Notes: generated from the letters alone by a model not told the origin. Shown: positions 1 to 6,790, counted from the stretch's first letter. The stretch is 7,689 nt of DNA from Verrucomicrobiota bacterium (GCA_003219395.1 QHOR01000165.1:1-7689), one strand, 5' to 3'. Made by a program: numbers and translations.

Positions 1-201
1 GTTCACATGAATCCAGAGGAAGCAGTCAAGGCATTTGTCGAACTCGGCGCCGACACTTTGATCCCCATGCACTACGGAACTTTTCGACTAGGCTTCGAAC
101 CGATGCATGAACCACCGCAACGGTTGCTGAAATCAGCGCGCGAACATGGAATCGCAGACAAGGTCCTCGTGATGACCGAGGGAGAGCCCGTTGTGCTGTA
201 G
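1..201 (+). CDS. MBL-fold metal-dependent hydrolase, UlaG/NAPE-PLD-like (C-terminal fragment)
   Basis: The reading frame is open from the first base of the window and ends at TAG 199-201, so only about the last 66 residues are present and the true start lies upstream. The visible part contains HMNPEEAV, then LGADTLIPMHYGTFRL, then a DEPP-like segment (MHEPP). This matches the end of the UlaG/NAPE-PLD branch of the metallo-beta-lactamase superfamily, in which the His of the I/M-H-W/Y-G-T-F motif (codon 70-72 here) is a late metal ligand. Family members are cytoplasmic hydrolases with a binuclear metal site acting on lactones or phosphodiesters; the substrate here cannot be told from the C-terminus. 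The stop codon overlaps the first unit of the downstream heptamer repeat. Family assignment is fairly secure, specific function unknown. Confidence 0.85.
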   Translation, partial: VHMNPEEAVKAFVELGADTLIPMHYGTFRLGFEPMHEPPQRLLKSAREHGIADKVLVMTEGEPVVL

Positions 202-289
202 TGAGAGGTGATTAGTGAGAAGTGAATAGTGAGACCAATCAGTACCCGATTCACTCGTCACCTCTCACGATTCACTTTTCACTTCTCAC
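201..289. repeat. Heptamer-phased inverted repeat (GTGANNN x5 / TCACNNN x6)
   Basis: GTGA occurs at 201, 208, 215, 222 and 229, exactly every 7 nt. After an 18-nt spacer (233-250), its complement TCAC occurs at 251, 258, 265, 272, 279 and 286, again exactly every 7 nt. The three bases between the fixed tetramers vary but are A/G-rich in the left arm and T/C-rich in the right arm. The two arms can therefore pair in several registers as an imperfect stem. The tract starts on the last base of the upstream stop codon and extends into the translated region of the next gene. It is not an insertion sequence, because there is no transposase, nor a CRISPR array, because the unit is far too short. The role is unknown; it could act as an mRNA 3'/5' structure or be a replication-slippage product. 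Confidence 0.85.
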
Positions 290-2414
290 GTGGTGATCTT
301 TTCGGCGCGACCACGGCTGGAGTAATCGTTGTCGTATTCTGTCTCATTCTTCTCTGGCGCAATCCGCTCGTCTTTTGGAACGATGACTATGAATTGTCTG
401 TTCTGCCCGTGTTCGCAGACATGGCGCGTAGTTGGTCGGAAGGTCATTGGCCAATCCTAAGTCCTTTTTCATGGGTCTGTGGCAATCTCGCCGGGGAATT
501 TCAGTACGGCGTGTTCTCCGTTTTCGTGAACGCAGTTATTATCGCGATCTGGAAATTTCCGCTGACATTTCCGCAGCAAGCGGCCACCGTATCGGTTGCG
601 CACCTTTTTGTTCTGGCGATGGGCGCGTTTTTGCTCGCGCGCGATCGTCGATTTTCGATTCCCGTGTCGATCTTTGTCGCGCTTGTTGCTTCTTTGAACG
701 GCTGGATCATTTGTTGGGGTGCAACCGACTGGTTCGGGGCCCTTGGTGCTTTTACATGGCTACCTTGGGCGTGGTGGGGCGCGGCGCGAGCCCTCGATCC
801 GGGGCGAAGCAAATGGAGATTCATCTGGCCGGCCCCCTTTGTTTATCTGCTAGTGACAGGCGGATTTCCCTACACGGTCTTGATGTTGGTCGTGTTGATC
901 GGATGGCTGGCAATCAAGTCCTTGGCGGAAACGCGAAACAGTTTGTCCGTTGCGTCAATGCTCTTTGGCGTGGCGCTCGGCTTCGGGTTATCGGCACCCG
1001 CGTGGCTCGCGATTCTCGACTTGGTCCAGGGTTCGGCGCGTGAATTACAGCCTGCGAAAGCGCATTGGCAATGGCTTGTTCCTCCGGCAGCATTACCTGG
1101 GCTTATCCTGCCGTGCTGGACTGTTAATTGGGCTGATTTTTCCAATCGCTACTTGCCACACGCAACAATGGAATTGACTTCTGGGCTTGTCGCGCCTGCG
1201 GCGCTGATTGGTACGTTGGCATCGCACCGACGCGTCCTTCTCAGACAAATTAGGTGGGAGCTGGTCTTGCTGTTGCTCGTGTTCCTGCTCTCCATGATTC
1301 CTACAGTTGGATTTTTCCGGTGGAGTTTTCGTTGGCTGCCGTTTTTTCACTTGGTCCTGGCGATATGTGCCGCGGAAGCTCTCCGCGCCAGGCCGGGATC
1401 ACTGATCCCAGCTATGGCTGCGTTGAGTCTCACTGCGGTTATAGCCATCATCATGATAACGCTGGGTACGACCGGCTCGTACTCGCGGCGCTTTGGTGTC
1501 TCGGGGACGTCTTGCTGCGCCGTTCTGAATTTCAGAGATGGACACCTGTCGCGGTCACGTTTTCGGCATTCCTGGCGACGTACATCTGCGTACCAACGAA
1601 TTGCGGTGTTCCCAGGTACAATTTCTCTCAGCAACTGCTTAAACCTGCACCACTCGATCCAATGCGGCTGTATCTCAGTATTTATCCCTGGGCGGAACTT
1701 ACCTATTGCATATCAAACAAACCGCAGCCGGTCGGCGCAGTTCTGCGACCAGGGAGTACACCGATGTGGGCGGGATTGCATTTCATCAACGGTTATAGTC
1801 CGATTCGGCCGGCTGGCGTGGCGCGGGAATTCGCCACTTCGATTCACGGTGAGGTTAACCCCACTGTCGGAGGTTATTTGCTCAGTGACCAAGCTGGTAA
1901 AGATGGCGAACTAGCCTTGTTGGGTGTGGATGGAATTGTTGTTGCGCGAGAATTGGATATTACGCCCCAGCCAATTGACGAATGGGAAGAGATTCTCACA
2001 ACCGATGAAGGACGAGTCTTTCATCGACGCGGCGGTCCATTCGCTCGAGTGCGTTCACTGACTTCCATTGATTCACGGCGTGGAGAGCAATTTGCCGCAG
2101 CAACTGTTTCGCGAATTGATGATTCGCGAAATCGAGTCGAAGCAGATGTCGACGTGCCGAATGGCGATCGTTCGGCACTGATTTCTTTTTCCAAGCCATA
2201 TTTCCGCGGATACAAAGCGCGACTGGATCACCGAAAACTAGCCGTCACCTCGTATCGCGGATTATTTCCGATCGTCGAAGTGCCCGCCGGCGTTCATGGA
2301 CGGCTTGCTCTAATTTATCAACCAGATTGGTTGATTTTGGGAAGTGCAACCGCAGCCGTATGCGTTCTGATAATGCTGCTGGCATTTATTTTAAGCAGCA
2401 GAACGAGCAACTGA
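229..2414 (+). pseudogene. YfhO-like multi-pass membrane protein, split by one -1 frameshift
   Basis: Two overlapping reading frames together give one protein of about 729 residues. Frame 1 (229 to about 1465) encodes roughly ten hydrophobic segments (about residues 28-43, 118-137, 143-163, 171-184, 199-229, 243-265, 315-332, 343-360, 368-385, 391-411) and carries NDDYEL, SPFSWVCGNLAGE and a FRWSFRWLPFF segment. Frame 3 (about 1464 to TGA 2412-2414) continues with further hydrophobic segments, an extracytoplasmic part with RPGSTPMWAGLHFINGYSPI, and a last membrane helix ending near the C-terminus. This layout resembles the YfhO/GT-C-like membrane proteins linked to envelope glycan modification; I infer the family and do not know a substrate. 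In its original frame, frame 1 goes on to 1914 as basic, Ser/Arg-rich sequence that looks non-native. The only conventional start before the first helix is GTG 229, inside the heptamer repeat. The gene could be a true pseudogene or intact with a sequencing indel. Confidence 0.75.
1459..1472 (+). other. Frameshift site in the membrane protein gene
   Basis: Upstream protein-like sequence ends with the hydrophobic run IAIIMITLG in frame 1. From GGG 1464-1466, the family-like sequence resumes in frame 3 as GYDRLVLAALWCLGDVLL. The shift equals loss of one base, and restoring a fourth G to the GGG run would join the frames without adding any other change. There is no X-XXY-YYZ slippery heptamer here and no evident stimulatory hairpin, so programmed frameshifting is not favoured. 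Confidence 0.7.
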
Positions 2415-2449
2415 CTTCTTGCTGCCACTGGCGGGATTGCGACGCAGTC

Positions 2450-3217
2450 TCATGAGTGAATGCGACGGATGATACGTGCCAGTCTGCCGGCTTTAGCTCG
2501 TTTTAGCTTGAGGTAGCGCGCGGTCCATTCGTGGGAAATTTGATTAGCTTGTTTTTCAACGATGGGCGGCGGGATCTTCAACCCGGGCGGAAACGGCAAT
2601 TCGAGAAATTCCAAAACGCGCTCCGCGGCGATACGGTGGGACGCGACAACGTCTTCGTAAAAAAGAACCAGAGGTTCAATTTGATTTTCACAAAAATAAT
2701 TCGCCCAACCTTGATCGTGCGCCGCAATCCGGTTGCACCATTCATCGATGACCTTGACATCGAACTTGGGGGTGTTGCGCGGCTGCGTTGTCTTCTCTGC
2801 CTGTTGGCTCCAGATACCTGTCTGACACGCCATGGCCCAGGAGACAGCTTGCTCGACATGATTGCGACGCCGCAACCAGACGTATTTTGGATTGGAGAAA
2901 ACAGCCCCGAGAAGTTGCGGTCCAGTTAGGCTCTGGTATTCGGGAATTTCCTGCAACATCTGGAGCATTCGTTCGAAATAACTCCACATCACAACGGTGC
3001 CGAACACTCCATTGGCTGCGGTGTTTTGCCGGAAAACATTTTGCACATAAGTCACGCGCGATGGCGCGTCCCAACGTTTTTCCCAGGTTTCTCCGGGCTT
3101 GGATAAAAAATGCTCCCCTGGCGATCCCGCTATTCCGGTGCTTCGAAGGATGCTGCAAAGCAAATGCGTTCCGCTACGCTGCACAGAAGCGATAATGTAA
3201 GCCATTGCAGGGTTCAT
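2450..3217 (-). CDS. Stf0-family (trehalose 2-sulfotransferase-like) sulfotransferase
   Basis: The 255-residue protein should transfer the sulfonate group of PAPS to a hydroxyl of a carbohydrate or glycolipid acceptor. The N-terminus holds the PAPS 5'-phosphosulfate-binding loop, SVQRSGTHLLCSIL (about residues 11-24), followed by STGIAGSPGEHF, close to the Stf0 pattern of TG-hydrophobic-G-x-P-x-E-x-F. A second conserved block, YVWLRRRNHVEQAVSWAMA with CQTGIW (about 112-136), fits the region that binds the 3'-phosphate and lines the acceptor site. FYEDVV (186-191) is the usual late structural motif. Length is typical for the family. The first ATG (3217) is used; the ATG four codons later (3205) is equally plausible because neither has a clear ribosome binding site. 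There is no signal peptide, so it is probably cytoplasmic. It follows E2 on the same strand after 116 bp and converges on the membrane protein gene 35 bp away. The acceptor is unknown. Confidence 0.88.
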   Translation of the reverse strand: MNPAMAYIIASVQRSGTHLLCSILRSTGIAGSPGEHFLSKPGETWEKRWDAPSRVTYVQNVFRQNTAANGVFGTVVMWSYFERMLQMLQEIPEYQSLTGPQLLGAVFSNPKYVWLRRRNHVEQAVSWAMACQTGIWSQQAEKTTQPRNTPKFDVKVIDEWCNRIAAHDQGWANYFCENQIEPLVLFYEDVVASHRIAAERVLEFLELPFPPGLKIPPPIVEKQANQISHEWTARYLKLKRAKAGRLARIIRRIHS

Positions 3218-3333
3218 CGACCGAACATGTCCGCAATTAATAGTGGAGCCTGACGACTTGATTCAGGGCGTTACTCAGGTGGTTTGTTCGAAAATTTTCT
3301 CGAGCGAGCGGAGCCCGACGATTTGGACGAAGG

Positions 3334-4557
3334 CTACAATTGATTGGGACTTTCCAGCGACTCGATCACCCGTTTAAGCAAGCGGCCTGCGCCGCCGCCG
3401 TCGACACTGCGATGATCAAAGCTCAGCGTGATCTGCGCCTCGGTCCGGGGCACAAATTCATGTTTCTCTTCATCCCACGACGGAACCTTTTTTCCCGCTC
3501 CAAGACCGAGCAGCAATGTCTGGTCCGGCAATGGAATTGGTGTGCCCCATTCCATCCCGAAAGTCCCGAAGTTCGAAACGGTCGCGACGCCGCCGGCTTG
3601 CATGTCCGGTGAGATTCGTCGCTGCCGTGCTAATTCGATGAGCTCCTTGTATTTGGTCGCAAGCTCGGCAAGCGAAGTTTTTTCGGCAGACCGGATCACC
3701 GGCACCATAATCCCGTCTTCGGCTTCAACTGCAATTCCAATGTCCAGGGAGTTTGACTGTACGATGCGGTTGCCGATTAATTTTGCCGCCGCGCCGGGAG
3801 TTTCTGCAAGAGCGAGCGCAAGCGCGCGCAACGCGTAAAGGCCGGGGCCGGGTTTGGGATCACGCGACTGTCGATCCTGCAGCACGGGATCAAGATTTAC
3901 CGACGAGCCAATGGTGGAAAGCGGCCGGGTCCAACTTCGCCGCATGGCGTCAGCCACACCCGCGCGAATCGCAGAAGCGTGTTGTGCCGTTTGGTTGTCG
4001 ATTTTATGCAGAAAGTTTTCGAGGTCTTTGATTGTGACACGATTGCCCGCGCCGGTACCCATGATTCCTGCAAGGTCAGCCGTTGTCAGCTGCAGCTCGG
4101 CCATTCTTGCGCGAACACGCGGGGACATGAAGGTCGCTCCTTTCGCCACGACTGGAACAGGCAATCCGCCAGCGCGTGCACCGTCGCCGTCGCCGGCCAC
4201 GACTTTCTTCTCACGGGCGGGAGTAATCTCTTGATCAGCGCGGGCAGGAATCTCCTCCGCAACTTCCCCCTGCGCCGGAGAAGGCGCCTGTTTTGCAAAT
4301 CTGGCGGCGTCTGCCTCGCTTGCTTCGATGTAGCCAAGGATTGCGCCCACCGGATACGTCTCTTTCAATTGCACCGTGATCTGGGCAATCTTGCCTTTGC
4401 AGGGCGTCGTGACACCCATCACTGCTTTGTTAGTCTCGACGTCTATAATTTCCTGATCATCCGCGATGTCGTCGCCTGGCTTTACTTTAATGTCGACAAT
4501 TGTGGCTTCGGCGATTGATTCGCCTAACTGCGGCATGATGATTGGGACTTGCGGCAT
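3334..4557 (-). CDS. 2-oxoacid dehydrogenase complex E2, dihydrolipoamide acyltransferase
   Basis: At 407 residues this is a normal single-lipoyl E2. It moves the acyl group made by E1 from its lipoyl arm to CoA and forms the core of the complex in the cytoplasm. Domains in order are: lipoyl domain (about 1-80) with IIMPQLGESIAEATI and the lipoylated lysine K44 in VETNKAVM; an Ala/Pro/Glu-rich flexible linker (81-142); a peripheral-subunit-binding domain (143-184, MSPRVRARMAEL ... GTGAGNRVTIKDLENFL); a second linker; and the catalytic domain (about 200-407). That domain has GIAVEAEDGIMVPVI, SNFGTFGMEWGTP and the active-site motif DHRSVDGG with H382 and D386. The residue before the lipoyl lysine is Asn rather than the common Asp. 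The gene begins 3 nt after the E1 beta stop with a good Shine-Dalgarno inside E1 beta. Pyruvate (pdhC/aceF-like) and branched-chain (bkdB-like) roles are both possible. No E3 gene follows. Confidence 0.95.
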   Translation of the reverse strand: MPQVPIIMPQLGESIAEATIVDIKVKPGDDIADDQEIIDVETNKAVMGVTTPCKGKIAQITVQLKETYPVGAILGYIEASEADAARFAKQAPSPAQGEVAEEIPARADQEITPAREKKVVAGDGDGARAGGLPVPVVAKGATFMSPRVRARMAELQLTTADLAGIMGTGAGNRVTIKDLENFLHKIDNQTAQHASAIRAGVADAMRRSWTRPLSTIGSSVNLDPVLQDRQSRDPKPGPGLYALRALALALAETPGAAAKLIGNRIVQSNSLDIGIAVEAEDGIMVPVIRSAEKTSLAELATKYKELIELARQRRISPDMQAGGVATVSNFGTFGMEWGTPIPLPDQTLLLGLGAGKKVPSWDEEKHEFVPRTEAQITLSFDHRSVDGGGAGRLLKRVIESLESPNQL

Positions 4558-4560
4558 AAA

Positions 4561-5529
4561 TTACTCCCGAAGTAGCGCGCGAGCCTTTCTCGCGATCACG
4601 TTCGCATTGGGTCGATGAGCCGACCAAAGATTTGGATGATAAGGAATCGGTGTGTCTTTAGCGTTGAGGCGCTGCGGCGCAGCGTCCAGTAAATGAAAAC
4701 CTTCAGCTCCGACGCGCGCAATCACTTCCGCTGTTACGCCGCCCCACGGAAACGATTCTCCCACGCACAACAGACGGCCTGTGCGCGCCACTGAAGCGAG
4801 AACCGTGTTGGTATCGAGCGGTTTAACCGAGCGAAGATCTACTACTTCAATTTCAAAACCTTCGCTGGCCAATTGTTCTGCGACGGCGAGCGCTTCGTGC
4901 ACCATCGCGCTGTAACTCACAATGGTCAGGTCTCGTCCTTCGCGCGCGATACGTGCCGTGCCGGTGGGCACGCTCTCGGTCGGTAGCTGGTCCGCCTTGA
5001 GATGATAATAGAGGTACTTGTGCTCACAGTAGACAACCGGATCGTCGATGGCCACTGCTTCGATTAGCATGGTGTAAGCATCTTCTACGGTCGCAGGCGT
5101 CATCACGATTAGCCCGGGATAGTGGGCATAAATTGATTCCATCGATTGACTGTGGAATGGCCCGCTGCCTTTTGTGCCGCCCGAAGGCAGGCGAATGGTG
5201 ATGGGGACCGGTACATTCGTTCGCCAGTAATGCGTGCCGGCGTTATTAAGGATTTGGTTGAGAGCAATGCTGGAGAAATCGGCGAACTGCATTTCGACAA
5301 TCGGCCGCATGCCCTCAATTGCGGCTCCAATCGCGGTACCAACCATCGCGTCTTCGCTGATTGGCGCGTTGAGTACACGTCCGGGAAATTCCTTGGCGAG
5401 GCCCTTTGTTGCTTTGAAAGCGCCGCCAAAGGCGCCGCCGACGTCCTGTCCATAAATAAACACCCGTTTGTCGTCACGGAGCAGTTTCGCCTGCGCCTCG
5501 CGGATGGCTTCGAGATAGGTGATGCTCAT
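4561..5529 (-). CDS. 2-oxoacid dehydrogenase E1 component, beta subunit
   Basis: The 322-residue protein pairs with the adjacent alpha subunit as an alpha2/beta2 thiamine-diphosphate enzyme that decarboxylates a 2-oxoacid and acylates the E2 lipoyl group. Visible family features (numbered from the ATG) are YLEAIREAQ at the N-terminus, VFIYGQDVGGAFGG, the ISED segment with Glu59 expected to activate the cofactor aminopyrimidine, MQFADFSSIALNQI, and FHSQSMESIYAHYPGL with the conserved active-site His in HSQS (126-129). These are followed by DDPVVYCEHKYLYY and the transketolase C-terminal domain starting near VDLRSVKPLD (230-239). Length is standard. I chose ATG 5529 (MSITYLEAI) because the only upstream alternative, TTG 5547, falls inside the octamer repeat. 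No clear Shine-Dalgarno precedes either start. The stop is 3 nt from the E2 ATG. Candidate symbols are pdhB or bkdA2; substrate is undecided. Confidence 0.95.
   Translation of the reverse strand: MSITYLEAIREAQAKLLRDDKRVFIYGQDVGGAFGGAFKATKGLAKEFPGRVLNAPISEDAMVGTAIGAAIEGMRPIVEMQFADFSSIALNQILNNAGTHYWRTNVPVPITIRLPSGGTKGSGPFHSQSMESIYAHYPGLIVMTPATVEDAYTMLIEAVAIDDPVVYCEHKYLYYHLKADQLPTESVPTGTARIAREGRDLTIVSYSAMVHEALAVAEQLASEGFEIEVVDLRSVKPLDTNTVLASVARTGRLLCVGESFPWGGVTAEVIARVGAEGFHLLDAAPQRLNAKDTPIPYHPNLWSAHRPNANVIARKARALLRE
4564..4568 (-). promoter_or_regulatory. Shine-Dalgarno for E2 within the end of E1 beta
   Basis: On the minus strand GGGAG lies 9 nt before, reading through the E1 beta TAA stop, to the E2 ATG at 4557, with 6 nt between motif and start codon. 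With the 3-nt gap between genes this supports translational coupling of E1 beta and E2 at matched amounts, and it fixes the E2 start. Confidence 0.7.
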
Positions 5530-5540
5530 TGCTTCGCGTC

Positions 5541-5604
5541 GTTGCAATGTTGAATAGTCGAATGGTTGAACAGGAAAGCCGATTTAACCTTGTAACGATT
5601 TAAC
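5541..5604. repeat. Octamer-phased degenerate tandem repeat between E1 alpha and E1 beta
   Basis: Read on the plus strand, 64 bp divide into eight consecutive octamers: GTTGCAAT, GTTGAATA, GTCGAATG, GTTGAACA, GGAAAGCC, GATTTAAC, CTTGTAAC, GATTTAAC. The first four share GT(T/C)G(A/C)A; the last three share TTTAAC/TGTAAC, with GATTTAAC repeated exactly 16 nt apart. The fifth unit breaks the pattern. The tract nearly fills the 97-bp gap between the E1 alpha stop (22 nt away) and the E1 beta ATG (11 nt away). It is A/T-richer than the flanking genes. Its function is unknown; the sequence differs from the heptamer tract at 201-289, but the short-period design is the same. Confidence 0.7.
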
Positions 5605-5626
5605 GGATTATGTCGGTTTCTCATCC

Positions 5627-6664
5627 TCAGTCGATTGTTTCCAGCTGATCGACAAGGTCACGTGTTGATAAGGCGCACCAATCTTCTTTGTCGCCTTCGG
5701 GCGGAGCCTCTTTTTGAGCAGTAGCAATTGCTTCATCGACTTTTGCCGCTGCTTCTTTCCGCCACGCGGCCAGCGTGTCGGCGTCAGCCAGCTTCAAATC
5801 AGCGATTGTTTGCTCCGCGACCTTCAAACAATCGCGCGCAAACGGCTGGCGCTTCATCTCCTCTGTCACGTAACTGGCGTCGTCATGTTCGCCATGTCCG
5901 GAAAGCCGCAGGACGGAAGCCACAATCAGCTGCGGCGGGCGTCCAGCGCGCGCACGTTTCACTGCGCCGCCAATTACTTCGAGGCACCCGCTGAGATCCG
6001 TTCCATCAAGATTGTAACCTTCAAAGCCATAACCGATGGCGCGATCGACGAGATCGTGGCATGCGAACTCACGGTCATTCGGCGTGGAATAAGCATAATG
6101 ATTGTTTGTCGCGACAATCACCAGCGGCACCTGTTCTACTGCCGCAATGTTCATTCCCTCATGAAATGCTCCGGTCTGCATCCCGCCTTCTCCGATGCAC
6201 GCCAGCCCGATAAAGTCCTTCTCTCCCTTAAAGCGTTTCGCCATCAGCGCGCCCACAGTGACTGAAATCATCGCGCCGAGATGGCTAACCATAGCGAGCT
6301 GGTTGTCCTGTGGTCGGCCTCGATGGATGTTGCCGTCACGTCCACGCATTGGACCCTGGCGCGAGCCGAGATAAGTCCGCGTGACATCCAACAGCGGTTC
6401 GCCGAACGCGGATCGTCCAGCCTGGTCGCGAATCAACGGCGCGAAAATGTCGCCTTTTTGCAAGAACAATCCACACGCTGCGCTCACCGCCTCCTGGCCC
6501 TTGCCGATATAGACACCGCCAGTGATCAGGCCGCCTCGGTACAAACTAACGAGTTTTTCCTCCAGCGTCCGCGTCAGCAGCATCCAACGAAACGCTTCCA
6601 GGAAGCGCTCATGTGGTGGCGCGGGCTTTTTGGTTTTCGATTGGCGCTGCGCCGTTTGAAGCAT
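5627..6664 (-). CDS. 2-oxoacid dehydrogenase E1 component, alpha subunit
   Basis: The 345-residue protein is the thiamine-diphosphate-binding partner of the downstream E1 beta. Features in order are: RFLEAFRWMLLTRTLEEKL (20-38), the usual N-terminal helix; GGVYIGKGQEAVSAACG (49-65); PLIRDQAGRSAFG (76-88); MRGRDGNIH (106-114); the cofactor diphosphate/metal motif starting at GEG 158-160 and closing with NN 187-188 after GAFHEGMNIAA; and LRLSGHGEHDDASY (252-265), matching the conserved R-x-x-G-H-x-x-x-D-D-x-x-Y loop. The first position of the cofactor motif is G-E-G instead of the usual G-D-G. Length fits PDH/BCKDH-type alpha subunits. The start is ATG 6664; TGGCGG directly abuts it, too close for a standard Shine-Dalgarno. 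It lies 126 bp downstream of smc on the same strand. Candidate symbols are pdhA or bkdA1; pyruvate and branched-chain substrates cannot be separated by eye. Confidence 0.95.
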   Translation of the reverse strand: MLQTAQRQSKTKKPAPPHERFLEAFRWMLLTRTLEEKLVSLYRGGLITGGVYIGKGQEAVSAACGLFLQKGDIFAPLIRDQAGRSAFGEPLLDVTRTYLGSRQGPMRGRDGNIHRGRPQDNQLAMVSHLGAMISVTVGALMAKRFKGEKDFIGLACIGEGGMQTGAFHEGMNIAAVEQVPLVIVATNNHYAYSTPNDREFACHDLVDRAIGYGFEGYNLDGTDLSGCLEVIGGAVKRARAGRPPQLIVASVLRLSGHGEHDDASYVTEEMKRQPFARDCLKVAEQTIADLKLADADTLAAWRKEAAAKVDEAIATAQKEAPPEGDKEDWCALSTRDLVDQLETID

Positions 6665-6725
6665 CCGCCAATTTTACGCGAGATCGGTCAGCGCGCGCAA
6701 AAAGATTTTGCAGAGCCAACTGTTG

Positions 6726-6787
6726 CTCTCAGGAGAGCCACAAGCTGCCGGTAGCTCCAAGCTGGCAACCTGTGCTCTCCCAGAGAG
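6726..6787. repeat. Imperfect 62-nt palindrome/hairpin between smc and E1 alpha
   Basis: Outer arms CTCTC (6726-6730) and GAGAG (6783-6787) pair. After a small internal loop, GGAGAGC (6732-6738) pairs with GCTCTCC (6774-6780). ACA (6740-6742) pairs with TGT (6771-6773) across a one-base bulge, and TGCC (6746-6749) pairs with GGCA (6764-6767). The loop region carries AGCT at 6753 and 6760. About 20 base pairs form over 62 nt. The element starts 3 nt after the smc stop codon in transcription order. No T-run follows it, so it is not a standard intrinsic terminator; it may be a REP-like element or an mRNA-processing or stabilising structure. Confidence 0.55.
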
Positions 6788-6790
6788 AAA

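Noticed and set aside
201..289. CRISPR array
   Set aside because: The units are 7 nt with 3 variable bases and switch orientation midway; there are no spacers of normal length and no cas genes.
432..1043. 203-residue plus-strand frame overlapping the membrane protein
   Set aside because: Frame 1 over the same bases encodes well-ordered hydrophobic segments, while this frame is Arg/Gly/Ser-rich and motif-free.
1464..1480. Programmed -1 ribosomal frameshift in the membrane protein gene
   Set aside because: No slippery heptamer and no clear downstream stem-loop or pseudoknot; an indel is simpler.
2395..2425. GCAGCA ... TGCTGC as a terminator between the convergent genes
   Set aside because: The stem is only 6 bp with a 19-nt loop and no T-run follows on either strand.
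3231..3260. TATTAAT on the minus strand as a -10 box for the sulfotransferase
   Set aside because: No acceptable -35 box is found at 16-18 nt; with a single A/T-rich hexamer the match could be chance.
3290..3299. GAAAATTTTC palindrome after E2 as terminator or operator
   Set aside because: The dyad is too short and purely A/T, and no GC-rich stem precedes the T-run on the minus strand.
3979..4518. 179-residue plus-strand open frame antisense to E2
   Set aside because: It lies wholly inside the strongly supported E2 gene, shows no recognisable motif and has no credible start signal; the composition is typical of an antisense shadow.
5714..6265. 183-residue plus-strand open frame antisense to E1 alpha
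   Set aside because: It is fully covered by a gene with clear family motifs; its translation is Arg/Cys/His-rich and lacks domain-like order.
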